Assembly (NCBI GenBank): GCA_015068125.1
Contig: SVLD01000005.1
Coordinates: 1-64,000, forward strand
DNA: 64,000 nucleotides
Reading direction: 5' to 3'
DNA from: Oscillospiraceae bacterium
Lineage (GTDB): Bacteria; Bacillota; Clostridia; Oscillospirales; Oscillospiraceae
The position numbers and the translations under genes were made by a program. Under the pieces are notes generated by a model. That model made no database searches, had not been told where the DNA came from, and saw nothing but the letters and a program-made list of their open reading frames with translations. Below are positions 17,834 to 26,303 of this stretch, one piece after another. The number at the start of each line of letters is the position of its first letter. Within the stretch, counting starts at the first letter, position 1.

Positions 17834-18235
17834 ATGTTGTATTTTCTGACTGATGCAGCCGCTGGCGCACAAGGCGATGGCGGTATGGGTATGATCATTA
17901 TGCTGGTGGTAATGATCGGCATCTTCTACTTCATGCTGATCCGGCCTGAGAACAAGCGTAAGAAGGAAGCTGAGCAGCTTCGTTCCGGCGTGAAGGTGGG
18001 CGACAAGGTCACCACCATTGGCGGTATCACCGGCACTGTGGTGAATGTGAAGGATGACAAGTTCGTCATCGAGACCGGCGCTGACCAGGTTCGCATCGAG
18101 TTCTGCAAGTGGGCGCTGTCCACCAACGATACTGCTGCTGCCGCTGCCGCCGAGGCTAAGAAGAAGGCTGAGGAAGCCAAGGCCAAGGAAAAGGCTGCCA
18201 AGAAGGCAGAGAAGTCCAACAAGGATAACAAATGA
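17834..18235 (+). CDS. yajC: Preprotein translocase subunit YajC
   Basis: YajC is the small single-pass partner of SecDF in the Sec translocon. The 133-residue protein has a short N-terminal tail, a membrane helix (about residues 17-36) ending in the family-typical FYFMLIRPE, then a KVGDKVTTIGGITGTV segment. The last 35 residues are Ala/Lys/Glu-rich, an extension longer than in many homologs. The queA-tgt-yajC order is a classic bacterial neighbourhood. A terminator follows, so secD and secF are not adjacent here. Confidence 0.93.
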   Translation: MLYFLTDAAAGAQGDGGMGMIIMLVVMIGIFYFMLIRPENKRKKEAEQLRSGVKVGDKVTTIGGITGTVVNVKDDKFVIETGADQVRIEFCKWALSTNDTAAAAAAEAKKKAEEAKAKEKAAKKAEKSNKDNK

Positions 18236-18240
18236 TATGA

Positions 18241-18275
18241 AAAAACAGCTTCGGAAATTTCCGAAGCTGTTTTTG
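18241..18275. terminator. Intrinsic terminator between yajC and the convergent glycosyltransferase
   Basis: AAAAACAGCTTCGGAAA pairs with TTTCCGAAGCTGTTTTT, with A-run and T-run on both sides, so it can act in both directions. Confidence 0.92.
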
Positions 18276-18276
18276 C

Positions 18277-19209
18277 TTATTCCCAGGTGAGGGTTTCTTT
18301 TGCGATATAGATGGGGCGGTCTTTGACCTGCTCGAAGGTCTTGCCAACATACTCGCCGATGATGCCGATGCAGAAAAGCTGAATGCCTCCCAGCAGCAGG
18401 ATCAGCACGATGGCTGTGGCGTAACCGGGGATGGCGATACCCCAGAAAAGCTTTTCGCAGACAACTGCGATAAGGTATATAATGGCGGCTGCAGCGGTGA
18501 GCATACCGATATAGGCGGCGATCCGCAGGGGCTTGGTGGAGAAGCCGATGATACCCTCCAAAGCGTAGTTCATCAGCTTGCGGAAGCTCCACTTGGTGGA
18601 ACCTGCTGCCCGGGGGGCGGCGGTGTAGGGGATGTAAAGTGTGTCATAGCCAACCCAGGAGAAAATGCCCTTGGAAAAGCGGTGACATTCCGCCAAGGAC
18701 AGAATGCTTTTTGCTACGCTTTTGCGGAAGCAGCGGAAGTCGCTGGCATCGGGGCGGAATTTTACATCGGAGAGCTGGTTGATCACGGAATAGAAGCGTC
18801 GCTTGAAGAAAGACAGCACCTTGCTCTCGCCGCGGCGATCCTGGTAGGCGGCCACCACGTCGTATTCCGGCTTTTCATCCAGAAGCGATGCCATTTCCCG
18901 GGCAATACCGGGATGCTGTTGCAGGTCGGCGTCAATGAGGCAGATATAGTCACCGGTGGCGTGCTTGAGGCCTGCGTAAATAGCGGCTTCTTTGCCGAAA
19001 TTCCGGGAAAAGGAGATCACCTTCACAAAGCATTTTTGCGCCTTATGGAGCTTTTTCAGGTTATGAAGGGTGGCATCCTTGCTGCCGTCGTCCACAAAGA
19101 CAATCTCGTAGCTGTATCCACAGCCCTGGAAGGCTTCCAGAACGGCGTCGTGGAAGGCGGCTACATTTTCCGCTTCGTTATAGCAGGGAACTACCAGAGA
19201 TAATTTCAC
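18277..19209 (-). CDS. Family 2 glycosyltransferase, DPM1/GtrB-like, with two membrane helices
   Basis: The protein (about 310 residues) has a GT-A domain with VVPCYNEAENV near the start, VDDGSKDAT near residue 40, and the DXD-type DADLQQHPG near 92-100. Two C-terminal membrane helices (about 227-250 and 262-287) follow. This layout is that of enzymes charging undecaprenyl or dolichyl phosphate with a sugar, used in lipid or wall glycan decoration. GTG 19209 has GAGGG six bases upstream; ATG 19215 and TTG 19224 are in-frame alternatives closer to or before that site. No flippase partner (GtrA) lies beside it. Confidence 0.88.
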   Translation of the reverse strand: MKLSLVVPCYNEAENVAAFHDAVLEAFQGCGYSYEIVFVDDGSKDATLHNLKKLHKAQKCFVKVISFSRNFGKEAAIYAGLKHATGDYICLIDADLQQHPGIAREMASLLDEKPEYDVVAAYQDRRGESKVLSFFKRRFYSVINQLSDVKFRPDASDFRCFRKSVAKSILSLAECHRFSKGIFSWVGYDTLYIPYTAAPRAAGSTKWSFRKLMNYALEGIIGFSTKPLRIAAYIGMLTAAAAIIYLIAVVCEKLFWGIAIPGYATAIVLILLLGGIQLFCIGIIGEYVGKTFEQVKDRPIYIAKETLTWE

Positions 19210-19276
19210 ATGCATCCCTCGCAATCAGAGAATTTGCTCCATTATATGCCATTTTTTCCATATCGTCAAGCAGGTG

Positions 19277-19305
19277 TTGACATGCAATATTTAATATGAT
19301 ATCAT
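19277..19305 (+). promoter_or_regulatory. Sigma-A-type promoter for a short transcript
   Basis: TTGACA (19277-19282) and TATCAT (19300-19305) are 17 bases apart. The expected transcript covers a 29-codon ORF and ends at the terminator at 19418-19460, about 150 bases. Confidence 0.75.
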
Positions 19306-19335
19306 AATAATGTAATCAAAGAGGAGGTGATCGCA

Positions 19336-19425
19336 ATGGTAAACGCAATGACCCGGTGGGGCTTTTTGCGCGCGACTGTGGGGCATCGATCCGAGAAAAA
19401 TATAGCGAGCATAGTAAGCGCATAA
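19336..19425 (+). CDS. Putative 29-residue peptide of unknown function
   Basis: A short ORF starts at ATG 19336 directly behind a strong ribosome site (GAGGAGGTG, 6 bases) and its own promoter. The peptide starts MVNAMTRWGFLRATV, is basic, and ends in a small hydrophobic tail (NIASIVSA). Its TAA stop sits in the left arm of a perfect 12-bp terminator stem, so translation to the end could interfere with hairpin formation. It may be a small protein, a leader peptide or an RNA with fortuitous coding potential. I recognise no family. Confidence 0.45.
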   Translation: MVNAMTRWGFLRATVGHRSEKNIASIVSA

Positions 19426-19460
19426 GCTGCACCGAGAAAAGGACAGCTTATGCGCTTTTT
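19418..19460 (+). terminator. Strong intrinsic terminator of the short transcript
   Basis: GCGCATAAGCTG (19418-19429) pairs perfectly with CAGCTTATGCGC (19444-19455) and is followed by TTTTT. Confidence 0.92.
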
Positions 19461-19530
19461 AAAGAACAGAAACTATGAAATCCTGTCGTGAATATAAGAA
19501 AAGCTCGCTTTTATATAACTGAGGGCAAAA

Positions 19531-19565
19531 AGAATGGAGGTGTTTCCCATGAAGTAATCCATTCT
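19531..19565 (+). promoter_or_regulatory. Ribosome site with two-codon ORF inside an inverted repeat
   Basis: GGAGG (19536-19540) lies eight bases before ATG AAG TAA (19549-19557). The whole element is enclosed by an 8-bp inverted repeat, AGAATGGA (19531-19538) and TCCATTCT (19558-19565), which can sequester the ribosome site. It lies upstream of the subtilisin gene. The rest of 19461-19688 is AT-rich and I see nothing further in it. Confidence 0.4.
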
Positions 19566-19688
19566 GGTTGCATTACGATAAGCACATATCGATTAGTGCA
19601 GCATTATGTATGATTTATGTTAAAGAATTGCGCCATTACAATTACAAATGACAGATATGAATATAGTTCATGAAAGGGGACTGTAGAT

Positions 19689-21155
19689 ATGCATTTCAAG
19701 AAGATCATAGTGGCTCTGTTGGTTATTAGTCTTATGGTTGTATTTATGGGCACAAGCGTTAGTAATGCAGCTGAAGTTGAGTCGGCATACTTAGAAAATC
19801 ATAGTACCATCAGAGAAAAAGTATTATGTACTGCAACTATAAATGACAATTTTACAGAGAATGAGATTATTGTAGTTATTCAACCGAATTGGAACGAAAA
19901 AGTATACAATGCCGATGATTTTTCTGACATTGGCTGTCTTGCTGTTAGGGAATTGGCAGGTGCAACAGATACTCATACCTTGTCAAGGATTTTACTGCTT
20001 ACAATTTCGGACGGAACTAAAACCAAAGTACTTGAAGCCATTCAAAACCTTGAACAACGCAATGACATATATAGTGCCGAGCCTAATTATATCGAAGAGG
20101 TGTATGTTGATTGTGGCTATGATGAATTGCCAGCATTAGAACCTAATGATAATAAGTATGAAAATGGCGATCAGTGGGCAATAGAGAAAATTGGGTTGCC
20201 CTATGCTTGGAATATTACAACTGGCTCATCGTCTGTCATGGTGGGGGTTATTGATACAGGCATAGATGTAACTCATTCCGATTTAAGTAACCGTGTAAAT
20301 ACAGAATTAAGCAGATGTTTTACAGATGCCTACTCGACTGGACTGGCTGATTCCCATGGTCACGGAACTCATGTTGCGGGTATTATTGGAGCGCAAGGTA
20401 ATAATGAGATAGGAGTGTCCGGCACATGCTGGAATGTTCAGCTTGTGTCACTTAGAGTGGCAAATGCCGATAATAGTCTTAATGTCGCTGCAGTCATTGA
20501 TGCAATATACTATGCTGATGAGGAAGGGATACCTATTTTAAATTATTCTGGCGGAGGAACACAACTTTCTGAAGCAGCTATTGCCCGTAGGGTTGCAATC
20601 TCGAATTATTTTGGCCTGTTTGTGTGTGCTGCAGGAAATAATGGCACTAATAATGATATCACCCCATTTTATCCAAGCAATCACGGGCTTCCAAATTTAA
20701 TTTCTGTAGGAGCAAGCACAGAATTCGATACGGTTGCAAGCTTTTCAAACTATGGCTATGAGACAGTTATTATCTTCGCACCAGGGGATAATATATGGAG
20801 TACATTGCCAGGTAATCGTTACGCAAGTTGGGATGGTACATCCATGGCTGCTCCCTATGTTGCAGGAGTCGCCGCTTTGCTGAAGTCGTTGGATAGTAAT
20901 ATAACAACGAAACAAATCATACATCACATTGTGCACTTTGCAGATACCCAGAGTGCATTTTCTGGCAAATGCGTAACAGGTGGCCGACTTGATGCTTATT
21001 GGGCATTGGCTACACATACATATTCATATACCGAAACCGATTCGACATCACATTCTGGTTCTTGTTCTTGTGGTGCGACAAAGGTTGAGCCGCATACCTG
21101 GCGGGACATCGGTGGCCTTACCATGTGTGTGGATTGTGGGCTTATCATTCAATAG
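19689..21155 (+). CDS. Secreted subtilisin-like serine protease (S8)
   Basis: The 488-residue protein starts with a signal peptide (about residues 1-27), followed by a propeptide-like region to about 155. The S8 domain has catalytic Asp near 189 (VIDTGID), His near 225 (HGHGTHVAG) and Ser near 385 (GTSMAAPYVAG), and an oxyanion Asn region in CAAGNNG. A C-terminal tail of about 50 residues carries paired Cys (SCSCG, CVDCG), like modules in the transglutaminase-like protein at 13482 and the YD-repeat protein at 57036. Codon use is AT-rich against its neighbours, which suggests recent acquisition. The ribosome site is AAAGGGGA. Confidence 0.93.
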   Translation: MHFKKIIVALLVISLMVVFMGTSVSNAAEVESAYLENHSTIREKVLCTATINDNFTENEIIVVIQPNWNEKVYNADDFSDIGCLAVRELAGATDTHTLSRILLLTISDGTKTKVLEAIQNLEQRNDIYSAEPNYIEEVYVDCGYDELPALEPNDNKYENGDQWAIEKIGLPYAWNITTGSSSVMVGVIDTGIDVTHSDLSNRVNTELSRCFTDAYSTGLADSHGHGTHVAGIIGAQGNNEIGVSGTCWNVQLVSLRVANADNSLNVAAVIDAIYYADEEGIPILNYSGGGTQLSEAAIARRVAISNYFGLFVCAAGNNGTNNDITPFYPSNHGLPNLISVGASTEFDTVASFSNYGYETVIIFAPGDNIWSTLPGNRYASWDGTSMAAPYVAGVAALLKSLDSNITTKQIIHHIVHFADTQSAFSGKCVTGGRLDAYWALATHTYSYTETDSTSHSGSCSCGATKVEPHTWRDIGGLTMCVDCGLIIQ

Positions 21156-21196
21156 TGATTGTTATGTAATATTATGTCTATAAAAGGAGGTAACAT

Positions 21197-21640
21197 ATGA
21201 AACAAATCATAGTAATACCGTTGATGGTTCTTTCAATCCTTTTGGCTGGGTGCATGACATTTGGTAACGCAGGCGAATCGGAACCGAAATCACCCCCGGC
21301 ATATGAGCAGGAAATGAAAGAGGCGTACCAGCGGCAATTTGTAACGGATGGCAGCTGCACCGAGAAGGATCTTTCGGTGGACTACTACGGAACTTATGAG
21401 GGCGTGTATATTGGCTTTGTGAATGGCCCATGGGAGTATCCGGCTGTTGTAGAGCGTGAAACCATTGGCGAAACAGAGTTTGTGTATGCCTCGTCCCAAA
21501 GGCTGATGGCCTGTAAGGATGGTCAGATGCTTCCGTTGAAGGATGCGTATACCAGTGGCTGGCTGACAGACGATGGCATAAAGGATGTGCTTGCATACTA
21601 TAAAACCCAAAAGCCATCATTGTTTGGCGATGATAAGTAA
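21197..21640 (+). CDS. Putative lipoprotein of unknown function
   Basis: The 147-residue protein has a short signal sequence with lipobox LLAGC (Cys near residue 19), so it should be lipid-anchored outside the membrane. The mature part is about 128 residues, with alternating polar and aromatic residues (VDYYGTYEGVYIGFVNGPWEYP), and looks like a small beta-rich domain. It starts 41 bases after the subtilisin gene with AAAGGAGG upstream, so they may be co-transcribed; base composition is again closer to the chromosome average. I do not recognise the family. Confidence 0.75.
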   Translation: MKQIIVIPLMVLSILLAGCMTFGNAGESEPKSPPAYEQEMKEAYQRQFVTDGSCTEKDLSVDYYGTYEGVYIGFVNGPWEYPAVVERETIGETEFVYASSQRLMACKDGQMLPLKDAYTSGWLTDDGIKDVLAYYKTQKPSLFGDDK

Positions 21641-21649
21641 ATGATCCAT

Positions 21650-21676
21650 CCCCCGGAAAGCGCTCCTTTCCGGGGG
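21650..21676 (+). terminator. Stem-loop after the lipoprotein gene
   Basis: CCCCCGGAAAG pairs perfectly with CTTTCCGGGGG around five bases. The following T-run is short, so termination may be incomplete. Confidence 0.6.
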
Positions 21677-21724
21677 TTATAACTGTTTATGACGGGAAAA
21701 ATATGGAGTTTTCGCAAAATCAAG

Positions 21725-21753
21725 TTGACAGATCAGGGCAAATGTGGTAATTT
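21725..21753 (+). promoter_or_regulatory. Sigma-A-type promoter of the valS T-box
   Basis: TTGACA (21725-21730) is followed after 17 bases by TAATTT (21748-21753), just upstream of the T-box leader. Confidence 0.65.
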
Positions 21754-21757
21754 ATCT

Positions 21758-21985
21758 TCGTTAATTGCCGTGATGGAGAGGTTTTGCTGAACCCTTTTTT
21801 CAGAGAGTGCGTGGCTGGTGTGAACGCACAGAAGGTCGGTGGAATGTCGCTCCGGAGCTTGCTTCCTGAAAGAAAGTAGGGAAGTGCGGGTAAGCCCGTT
21901 ACAGCTTTTTGAGTGCCCGAAAGGGAATTCAGGTGGTACCGCGGATTTTTTCGCCCTGAGTCTTAGGACTTAGGGCGTTTTTTTA
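21758..21985 (+). promoter_or_regulatory. T-box riboswitch, valine-specific
   Basis: The specifier region reads GGAATGTCGCTCCGGAG with the Val codon GTC at 21846-21848. The conserved T-box AGGTGGTACCGCGG is at 21931-21944, followed by a terminator (CGCCCTGAGTC pairing with GACTTAGGGCG around TTAG, then T7). valS follows directly. Under low charging of tRNA-Val the antiterminator should form. Confidence 0.92.
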
Positions 21986-22003
21986 TGAAAAGGAGTGTTT
22001 ATT

Positions 22004-24649
22004 ATGGCCAGAGAACTGCCGAAGGTGTATGAACCCCAGCAGGTCGAAACCGAAATTTACAAGATGTGGGAGGATGGCGGTTATTTCCGTCCTGCGGAGA
22101 ATGCCGATGCCAAGCCTTTCACCATCGTTATGCCGCCCCCCAATGTTACCGGTCAGCTGCACATGGGTCATGCCATGGACGCAACTCTGCAGGATACCCT
22201 GATCCGCTTCAAGCGTATGCAGGGCTACAATGCATTGTGGGTACCCGGCACTGACCACGCCGGCATTGCCACCCAGATCAAGGTGGAAGAGGAGCTTCGC
22301 AAGAAGGAAGGCCTGAGCCGCCATGACCTGGGCCGTGAAAAGTTCCTGGAGCGTGTGTGGGACTGGAAGCATAAGTACGGCAACCGCATCGTGGAGCAGC
22401 AGAAGAAGCTGGGCGCATCCTGCGACTGGGAAAGAGCCAGATTTACCATGGATGAGGGCTGCTCCAAGGCTGTCCGGGAGGTGTTTGTTTCCCTGTACGA
22501 GAAGGGCCTGATCTACAAGGGCAGCCGTATCGTCAACTGGTGTCCCCACTGCGTTACCGCTCTGTCCGATGCGGAAGTGGAATATGTGGACAAGCCCGGC
22601 AATCTGTGGCATCTGAAATACCCCATCGTGGGCGAAGAGGGTCGCTATGTCATCGTGGCTACCACCCGTCCCGAAACTATGCTGGGCGACTCCGGCGTGG
22701 CCGTGAATCCCAACGACGAGCGTTATCAGGATATCATCGGCAAGAAATGCCTGCTGCCGCTGATGAACCGGGAGATTCCCATTGTGGCTGACGAGTATGT
22801 GGATCTGGAATTCGGCACCGGCTGTGTCAAGATGACCCCTGCCCACGACCCCAATGACTTCGAGGTTGGCCTGCGGCACAATCTGGAGACTATCCGTGTG
22901 CTGGATGACAACGGCAGGGTCAACGAGCTGGGCGGTAAGTACTGCGGTATGGATCGCTATGATGCCCGCAAGGCCATTATCGCCGATCTGGACGCGCTGG
23001 GTCTGCTGGAGAAAATCGAGGAGCATCAGCACAATGTGGGCACCTGCTACCGCTGCGGTAACGATGTGGAGCCCATTGTGTCTGCCCAGTGGTTCGTGAA
23101 GATGGAGCCCCTGGCCAAAGAAGCCATTCGCTCCGTTAAGGATGGCGAGACCAAGTTTGTCCCTGAGCGCTTCACCAAGAATTATATGAACTGGATGGAG
23201 AACCTCCATGACTGGTGCATTTCCCGTCAGCTGTGGTGGGGTCACCAGATTCCTGTGTGGTACTGCGCGGAGTGCGGTCACATGACCTGCACCCGCCACG
23301 ATCCCTGCAAGTGTGAGAAGTGCGGCAGCACCAAGATCGAGCGGGATCCCGATGTGCTGGACACCTGGTTCAGCTCCGCTCTGTGGCCTTTCTCTACCCT
23401 GGGTTGGCCTGAGAAGACTGCGGATCTGGAGAAATTTTATCCCACCGATGTGCTGGTTACCGGCTATGATATCATCACTTTCTGGGTTTCCAGAATGATT
23501 GTCTCCGGCCTGGAGCATATGCACAAGGCGCCGTTCCACACGGTGCTGATCCATGGCCTTGTCCGGGATGACAAGGGCAGAAAGATGAGTAAATCCCTGG
23601 GTAACGGCATCGATCCTCTGGAGATGATCGAAAAATACGGCTGTGACGCTCTCCGAATGAACATGGTCACCGGCAACTCTCCTGGAAACGATATGCGCTT
23701 CTATGTGGAGCGCTGTGAGGCTATGCGCAATTTCGCCAACAAGCTGTGGAATGCCAGCCGCTATGTGCTGATGAACCTGGGTGAGGATGCTAAGAACGAG
23801 CGGCCTGCCGCTGAGAAGCTGGAGATCGCTGACAAGTGGGTGCTGTCCAAGCTGAACACGCTTATCAGCGAAGTTACTGAGAACTTGGAGAAGTATGAGC
23901 TGGGCGTGGCGGTGCAGAAGATTTACGACTTCGTTTGGGATACCTACTGCGACTGGTATATCGAGCTGACCAAGGCCAGACTGTACAGTGAGGACGCCGG
24001 CCGTAAGCAGACCGCCATCTCCGTGCTGGTGTATGTGTTGGATCAGATTCTGAAGCTGCTGCATCCCTTCATGCCTTTCATCACCGAGGAGATCTGGCAG
24101 TCCATTCCCCACGAGGGCAACGCCCTGATCGTTGCCAAGTGGCCGGAATACAGCGCTGATCTGGCATTTAAGGCTGAGGAGAGCCTGATGGAGTCCGTGA
24201 TGGAGGCAATCCGGGCGATTCGTAACCGCAGAAGCGAGATGAACGTGCCGCCCTCCAAGAAGGCTGCACTGTTCGTTCTGACCTCCAAGCCCCAGGTCTT
24301 TGCCGAAGGTAAGGGCTTTATCCAGCGTCTGGCTTACGCCGATGAGGTTACCATGCTGGATGCCGAGCCTGAGAATCTGGACGGCATGGTTTGCTGCACC
24401 ACTGCCGATGCCAAGCTCTATATTCCTCTGGGTCAGCTGGTGGATGTTGCCAAGGAACTGGAGCGCATTGCCAAGGAGCTGGAGGCTCAGCGGAAGTTCC
24501 TGGCAAGCCTGGAAGGCAAGCTGTCCAACGAGAAGTTTGTGTCCCGGGCGCCCGAGGCGGTTGTCAATGCCGAACGGGAAAAGGCGCAGAAGACCAAAGA
24601 CCTGATCGCCCAGCTTGAGCAGAGCGAGAATGCGATGAAGAAGCTATAA
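22004..24649 (+). CDS. valS: Valyl-tRNA synthetase
   Basis: The 881-residue class Ia synthetase has the HIGH motif in [10 protein letters not shown] near residue 48, an editing domain (about 190-340) including the [12 protein letters not shown] and DPNDFEVG blocks, an inserted Cys-rich zinc-type segment ([12 protein letters not shown] and CKCEKCG near 424-445), KMSKSLGNG near 527, and a C-terminal coiled coil (about 810-880) typical of ValRS. I chose ATG 22004 ([10 protein letters not shown]) with AAAAGGAG nine bases upstream. It is controlled by the Val T-box at 21758-21985 and is followed by its own terminator. Confidence 0.97.
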   Translation: MARELPKVYEPQQVETEIYKMWEDGGYFRPAENADAKPFTIVMPPPNVTGQLHMGHAMDATLQDTLIRFKRMQGYNALWVPGTDHAGIATQIKVEEELRKKEGLSRHDLGREKFLERVWDWKHKYGNRIVEQQKKLGASCDWERARFTMDEGCSKAVREVFVSLYEKGLIYKGSRIVNWCPHCVTALSDAEVEYVDKPGNLWHLKYPIVGEEGRYVIVATTRPETMLGDSGVAVNPNDERYQDIIGKKCLLPLMNREIPIVADEYVDLEFGTGCVKMTPAHDPNDFEVGLRHNLETIRVLDDNGRVNELGGKYCGMDRYDARKAIIADLDALGLLEKIEEHQHNVGTCYRCGNDVEPIVSAQWFVKMEPLAKEAIRSVKDGETKFVPERFTKNYMNWMENLHDWCISRQLWWGHQIPVWYCAECGHMTCTRHDPCKCEKCGSTKIERDPDVLDTWFSSALWPFSTLGWPEKTADLEKFYPTDVLVTGYDIITFWVSRMIVSGLEHMHKAPFHTVLIHGLVRDDKGRKMSKSLGNGIDPLEMIEKYGCDALRMNMVTGNSPGNDMRFYVERCEAMRNFANKLWNASRYVLMNLGEDAKNERPAAEKLEIADKWVLSKLNTLISEVTENLEKYELGVAVQKIYDFVWDTYCDWYIELTKARLYSEDAGRKQTAISVLVYVLDQILKLLHPFMPFITEEIWQSIPHEGNALIVAKWPEYSADLAFKAEESLMESVMEAIRAIRNRRSEMNVPPSKKAALFVLTSKPQVFAEGKGFIQRLAYADEVTMLDAEPENLDGMVCCTTADAKLYIPLGQLVDVAKELERIAKELEAQRKFLASLEGKLSNEKFVSRAPEAVVNAEREKAQKTKDLIAQLEQSENAMKKL

Positions 24650-24659
24650 GAAATGAAAT

Positions 24660-24707
24660 ACACTCTCCTGCGCAAACCATCTGTTTGCGCAGGAGAGTTA
24701 TTTTTTT
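24660..24707 (+). terminator. Intrinsic terminator after valS
   Basis: ACTCTCCTGCGCAAAC pairs with GTTTGCGCAGGAGAGT and is followed by a run of T. Confidence 0.92.
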
Positions 24708-24781
24708 GCGCTTTCCGATTGCGACGGAATATGCTCACAAATGCCTATATACTGAAGGAGAAACTTAAAGGAGGAATGTTT

Positions 24782-25099
24782 ATGCACCTTACCAGCTTTC
24801 TGGAAAACGGCAGATTGACTGTGGCGCTGACCGGGGAGATCGATCACCATTGTGCCAAGAATTATATCCAGGCCATATCCGGGAAAATTGAAGCCTACAC
24901 ACCGGAAGTTTGCATTTTGGACTTTCAGGAGGTCACCTTTGTGGATTCGTCCGGCATTGCTGTGGTGATTAACGCTCTGCGGAATATGTCCCAGATCGAG
25001 GGAAAGCTGATGCTGACTGGAATCTGCGCCCAGCCCATGCGTGTTTTCCGGGCATCCGGCATTGATAAATTAGTGGAAATCAAGGAGGCGGTATCATGA
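24782..25099 (+). CDS. spoIIAA: Anti-sigma-F factor antagonist SpoIIAA
   Basis: SpoIIAA is the STAS-domain switch that frees sigma-F from SpoIIAB in the forespore. The 105-residue protein contains the STAS core with VDSSGIAVV near residues 54-62; Ser56 or Ser57 is the site that SpoIIAB phosphorylates. I chose ATG 24782 behind AAAGGAGGA; the longer frame from 24653 would read through the valS terminator. ATGA overlap with spoIIAB shows translational coupling. In the family this operon is driven by sigma-H; I could not find a convincing sigma-H -35 here. Confidence 0.93.
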   Translation: MHLTSFLENGRLTVALTGEIDHHCAKNYIQAISGKIEAYTPEVCILDFQEVTFVDSSGIAVVINALRNMSQIEGKLMLTGICAQPMRVFRASGIDKLVEIKEAVS

Positions 25100-25527
25100 A
25101 ATTCGATAATTATATGATTTTGGAGTTCCCCAGCAAGTCCTGCAACGAGGCCTTCGCCCGGTCGGCGGTGGCCTGTTTTGCGGCCCAGATGGATCCCACA
25201 TTGGAGGAATTGGGGGATATTCGCACGGCGGTATCCGAGGCGGTGACAAACTGCATCGTCCATGCTTATCCCAACGAATACGGCACCATCATGCTTCGCT
25301 GTCGGATCCTGAAGGACAATGTGCTGGATATCGTCATCAAGGACAAGGGCGTGGGCATCGCCGATACGGAGCAGGCTCGGCGGCCGATGTACACCACCGG
25401 TGGCAGCGATCGAAGCGGCATGGGCTTTACCATTATGGAGAGCTTTATGACCAGCTTTGAAATCTTCTCAGAGCCGGGGAAGGGGACGACGGTACATATG
25501 CGGCGCAGATTGCAGCGGCGGCAATGA
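25096..25527 (+). CDS. spoIIAB: Anti-sigma-F factor and kinase SpoIIAB
   Basis: SpoIIAB binds and holds sigma-F and phosphorylates SpoIIAA. The 143-residue GHKL ATPase has the N box SEAVTNCIVHAYP near residues 47-60, the G1 box DKGVGIAD near 80-90, an ATP-lid segment (PMYTT), and the G2 box SGMGFTIMESFM. Length matches the family. It overlaps spoIIAA and sigF by four bases each, the expected stoichiometric coupling of the spoIIA operon. Confidence 0.95.
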   Translation: MKFDNYMILEFPSKSCNEAFARSAVACFAAQMDPTLEELGDIRTAVSEAVTNCIVHAYPNEYGTIMLRCRILKDNVLDIVIKDKGVGIADTEQARRPMYTTGGSDRSGMGFTIMESFMTSFEIFSEPGKGTTVHMRRRLQRRQ

Positions 25528-26228
25528 GCAGGACGGAGGAACTGATCCGTCTGGCACAGGAAGGAGAGAAAGATGCTGCGGAGCAGTTGGTTACGGAAAA
25601 CGCGGGGCTGATCTGGTCCGTAGCCCGGCGATTTATCGGCAGGGGTGCGGAATCGGAGGATTTGTATCAGTTGGGATGCCTGGGATTTTTGAAGGCTGTG
25701 GAGGGGTTCGATTTAAACTACGGTACGCAGTTTTCAACCTACGCCGTGCCGAAGATCGCCGGGGAGATTCGACGGTTTTTGCGGGATGATGGGGCGGTGA
25801 AGGTGAGCCGCACCATCAAGGAGCAGGCCATTACCATCAAAGCGGTCAGGAGCAATCTGACGGCATCCCTGGGGCGGGAACCGACGGTCACGGAAATAGC
25901 GGAAAAGACCGGGTTTTCTCCGGAAGAAATTGCCGTTGCGGAGACGGCTACGGCAGCCACGGAGTCCATTCAGCGGGAAACTGGGGAAGATGGCTTTAGT
26001 CTGGAGAATATTCTGACGGATACGGAGTCGGAGGAGCGTCTTGTAGAGAAAATCTCACTGCGGCAGGCCATCGATCGTCTGGGCGAACGGGAGGGGATGG
26101 TGATCCGGCTGCGGTACTTTCATGGGCTGACCCAGGAACGGGTGGCCAAGGTGCTGCAGGTCAGCCAGGTGCAGGTGTCCCGGATCGAAAAAAAGGCGCT
26201 GAATTTGCTGCGGCAATTCATGGCGTGA
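25524..26228 (+). CDS. sigF: Forespore RNA polymerase sigma factor SigF
   Basis: Sigma-F starts forespore-specific transcription after asymmetric division. The 234-residue protein has region 2 (about residues 15-85, with EDLYQLGCLGFLKAVEGFD and the -10-binding STYAVPKIAGEIRRFLRDDG), region 3 (about 95-165) and region 4 with the helix-turn-helix LTQERVAKVLQVSQVQVSRIEKK near 205-227. Gene order spoIIAA-spoIIAB-sigF identifies it among sporulation sigma factors. ATG 25524 overlaps the spoIIAB stop (ATGA). Confidence 0.95.
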   Translation: MSRTEELIRLAQEGEKDAAEQLVTENAGLIWSVARRFIGRGAESEDLYQLGCLGFLKAVEGFDLNYGTQFSTYAVPKIAGEIRRFLRDDGAVKVSRTIKEQAITIKAVRSNLTASLGREPTVTEIAEKTGFSPEEIAVAETATAATESIQRETGEDGFSLENILTDTESEERLVEKISLRQAIDRLGEREGMVIRLRYFHGLTQERVAKVLQVSQVQVSRIEKKALNLLRQFMA

Positions 26229-26242
26229 ATGAAAAATTGTGC

Positions 26243-26271
26243 TTTACCTTTTGCCCCGGATGCAGTAAAAT
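26243..26271 (+). promoter_or_regulatory. Possible sigma-A-type promoter for pcrA
   Basis: TTTACC (26243-26248) and TAAAAT (26266-26271) are 17 bases apart, 32 bases before the start codon. Confidence 0.6.
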
Positions 26272-26303
26272 AGAAGCATCACGAGAAATATACAGGTGCA
26301 GCT

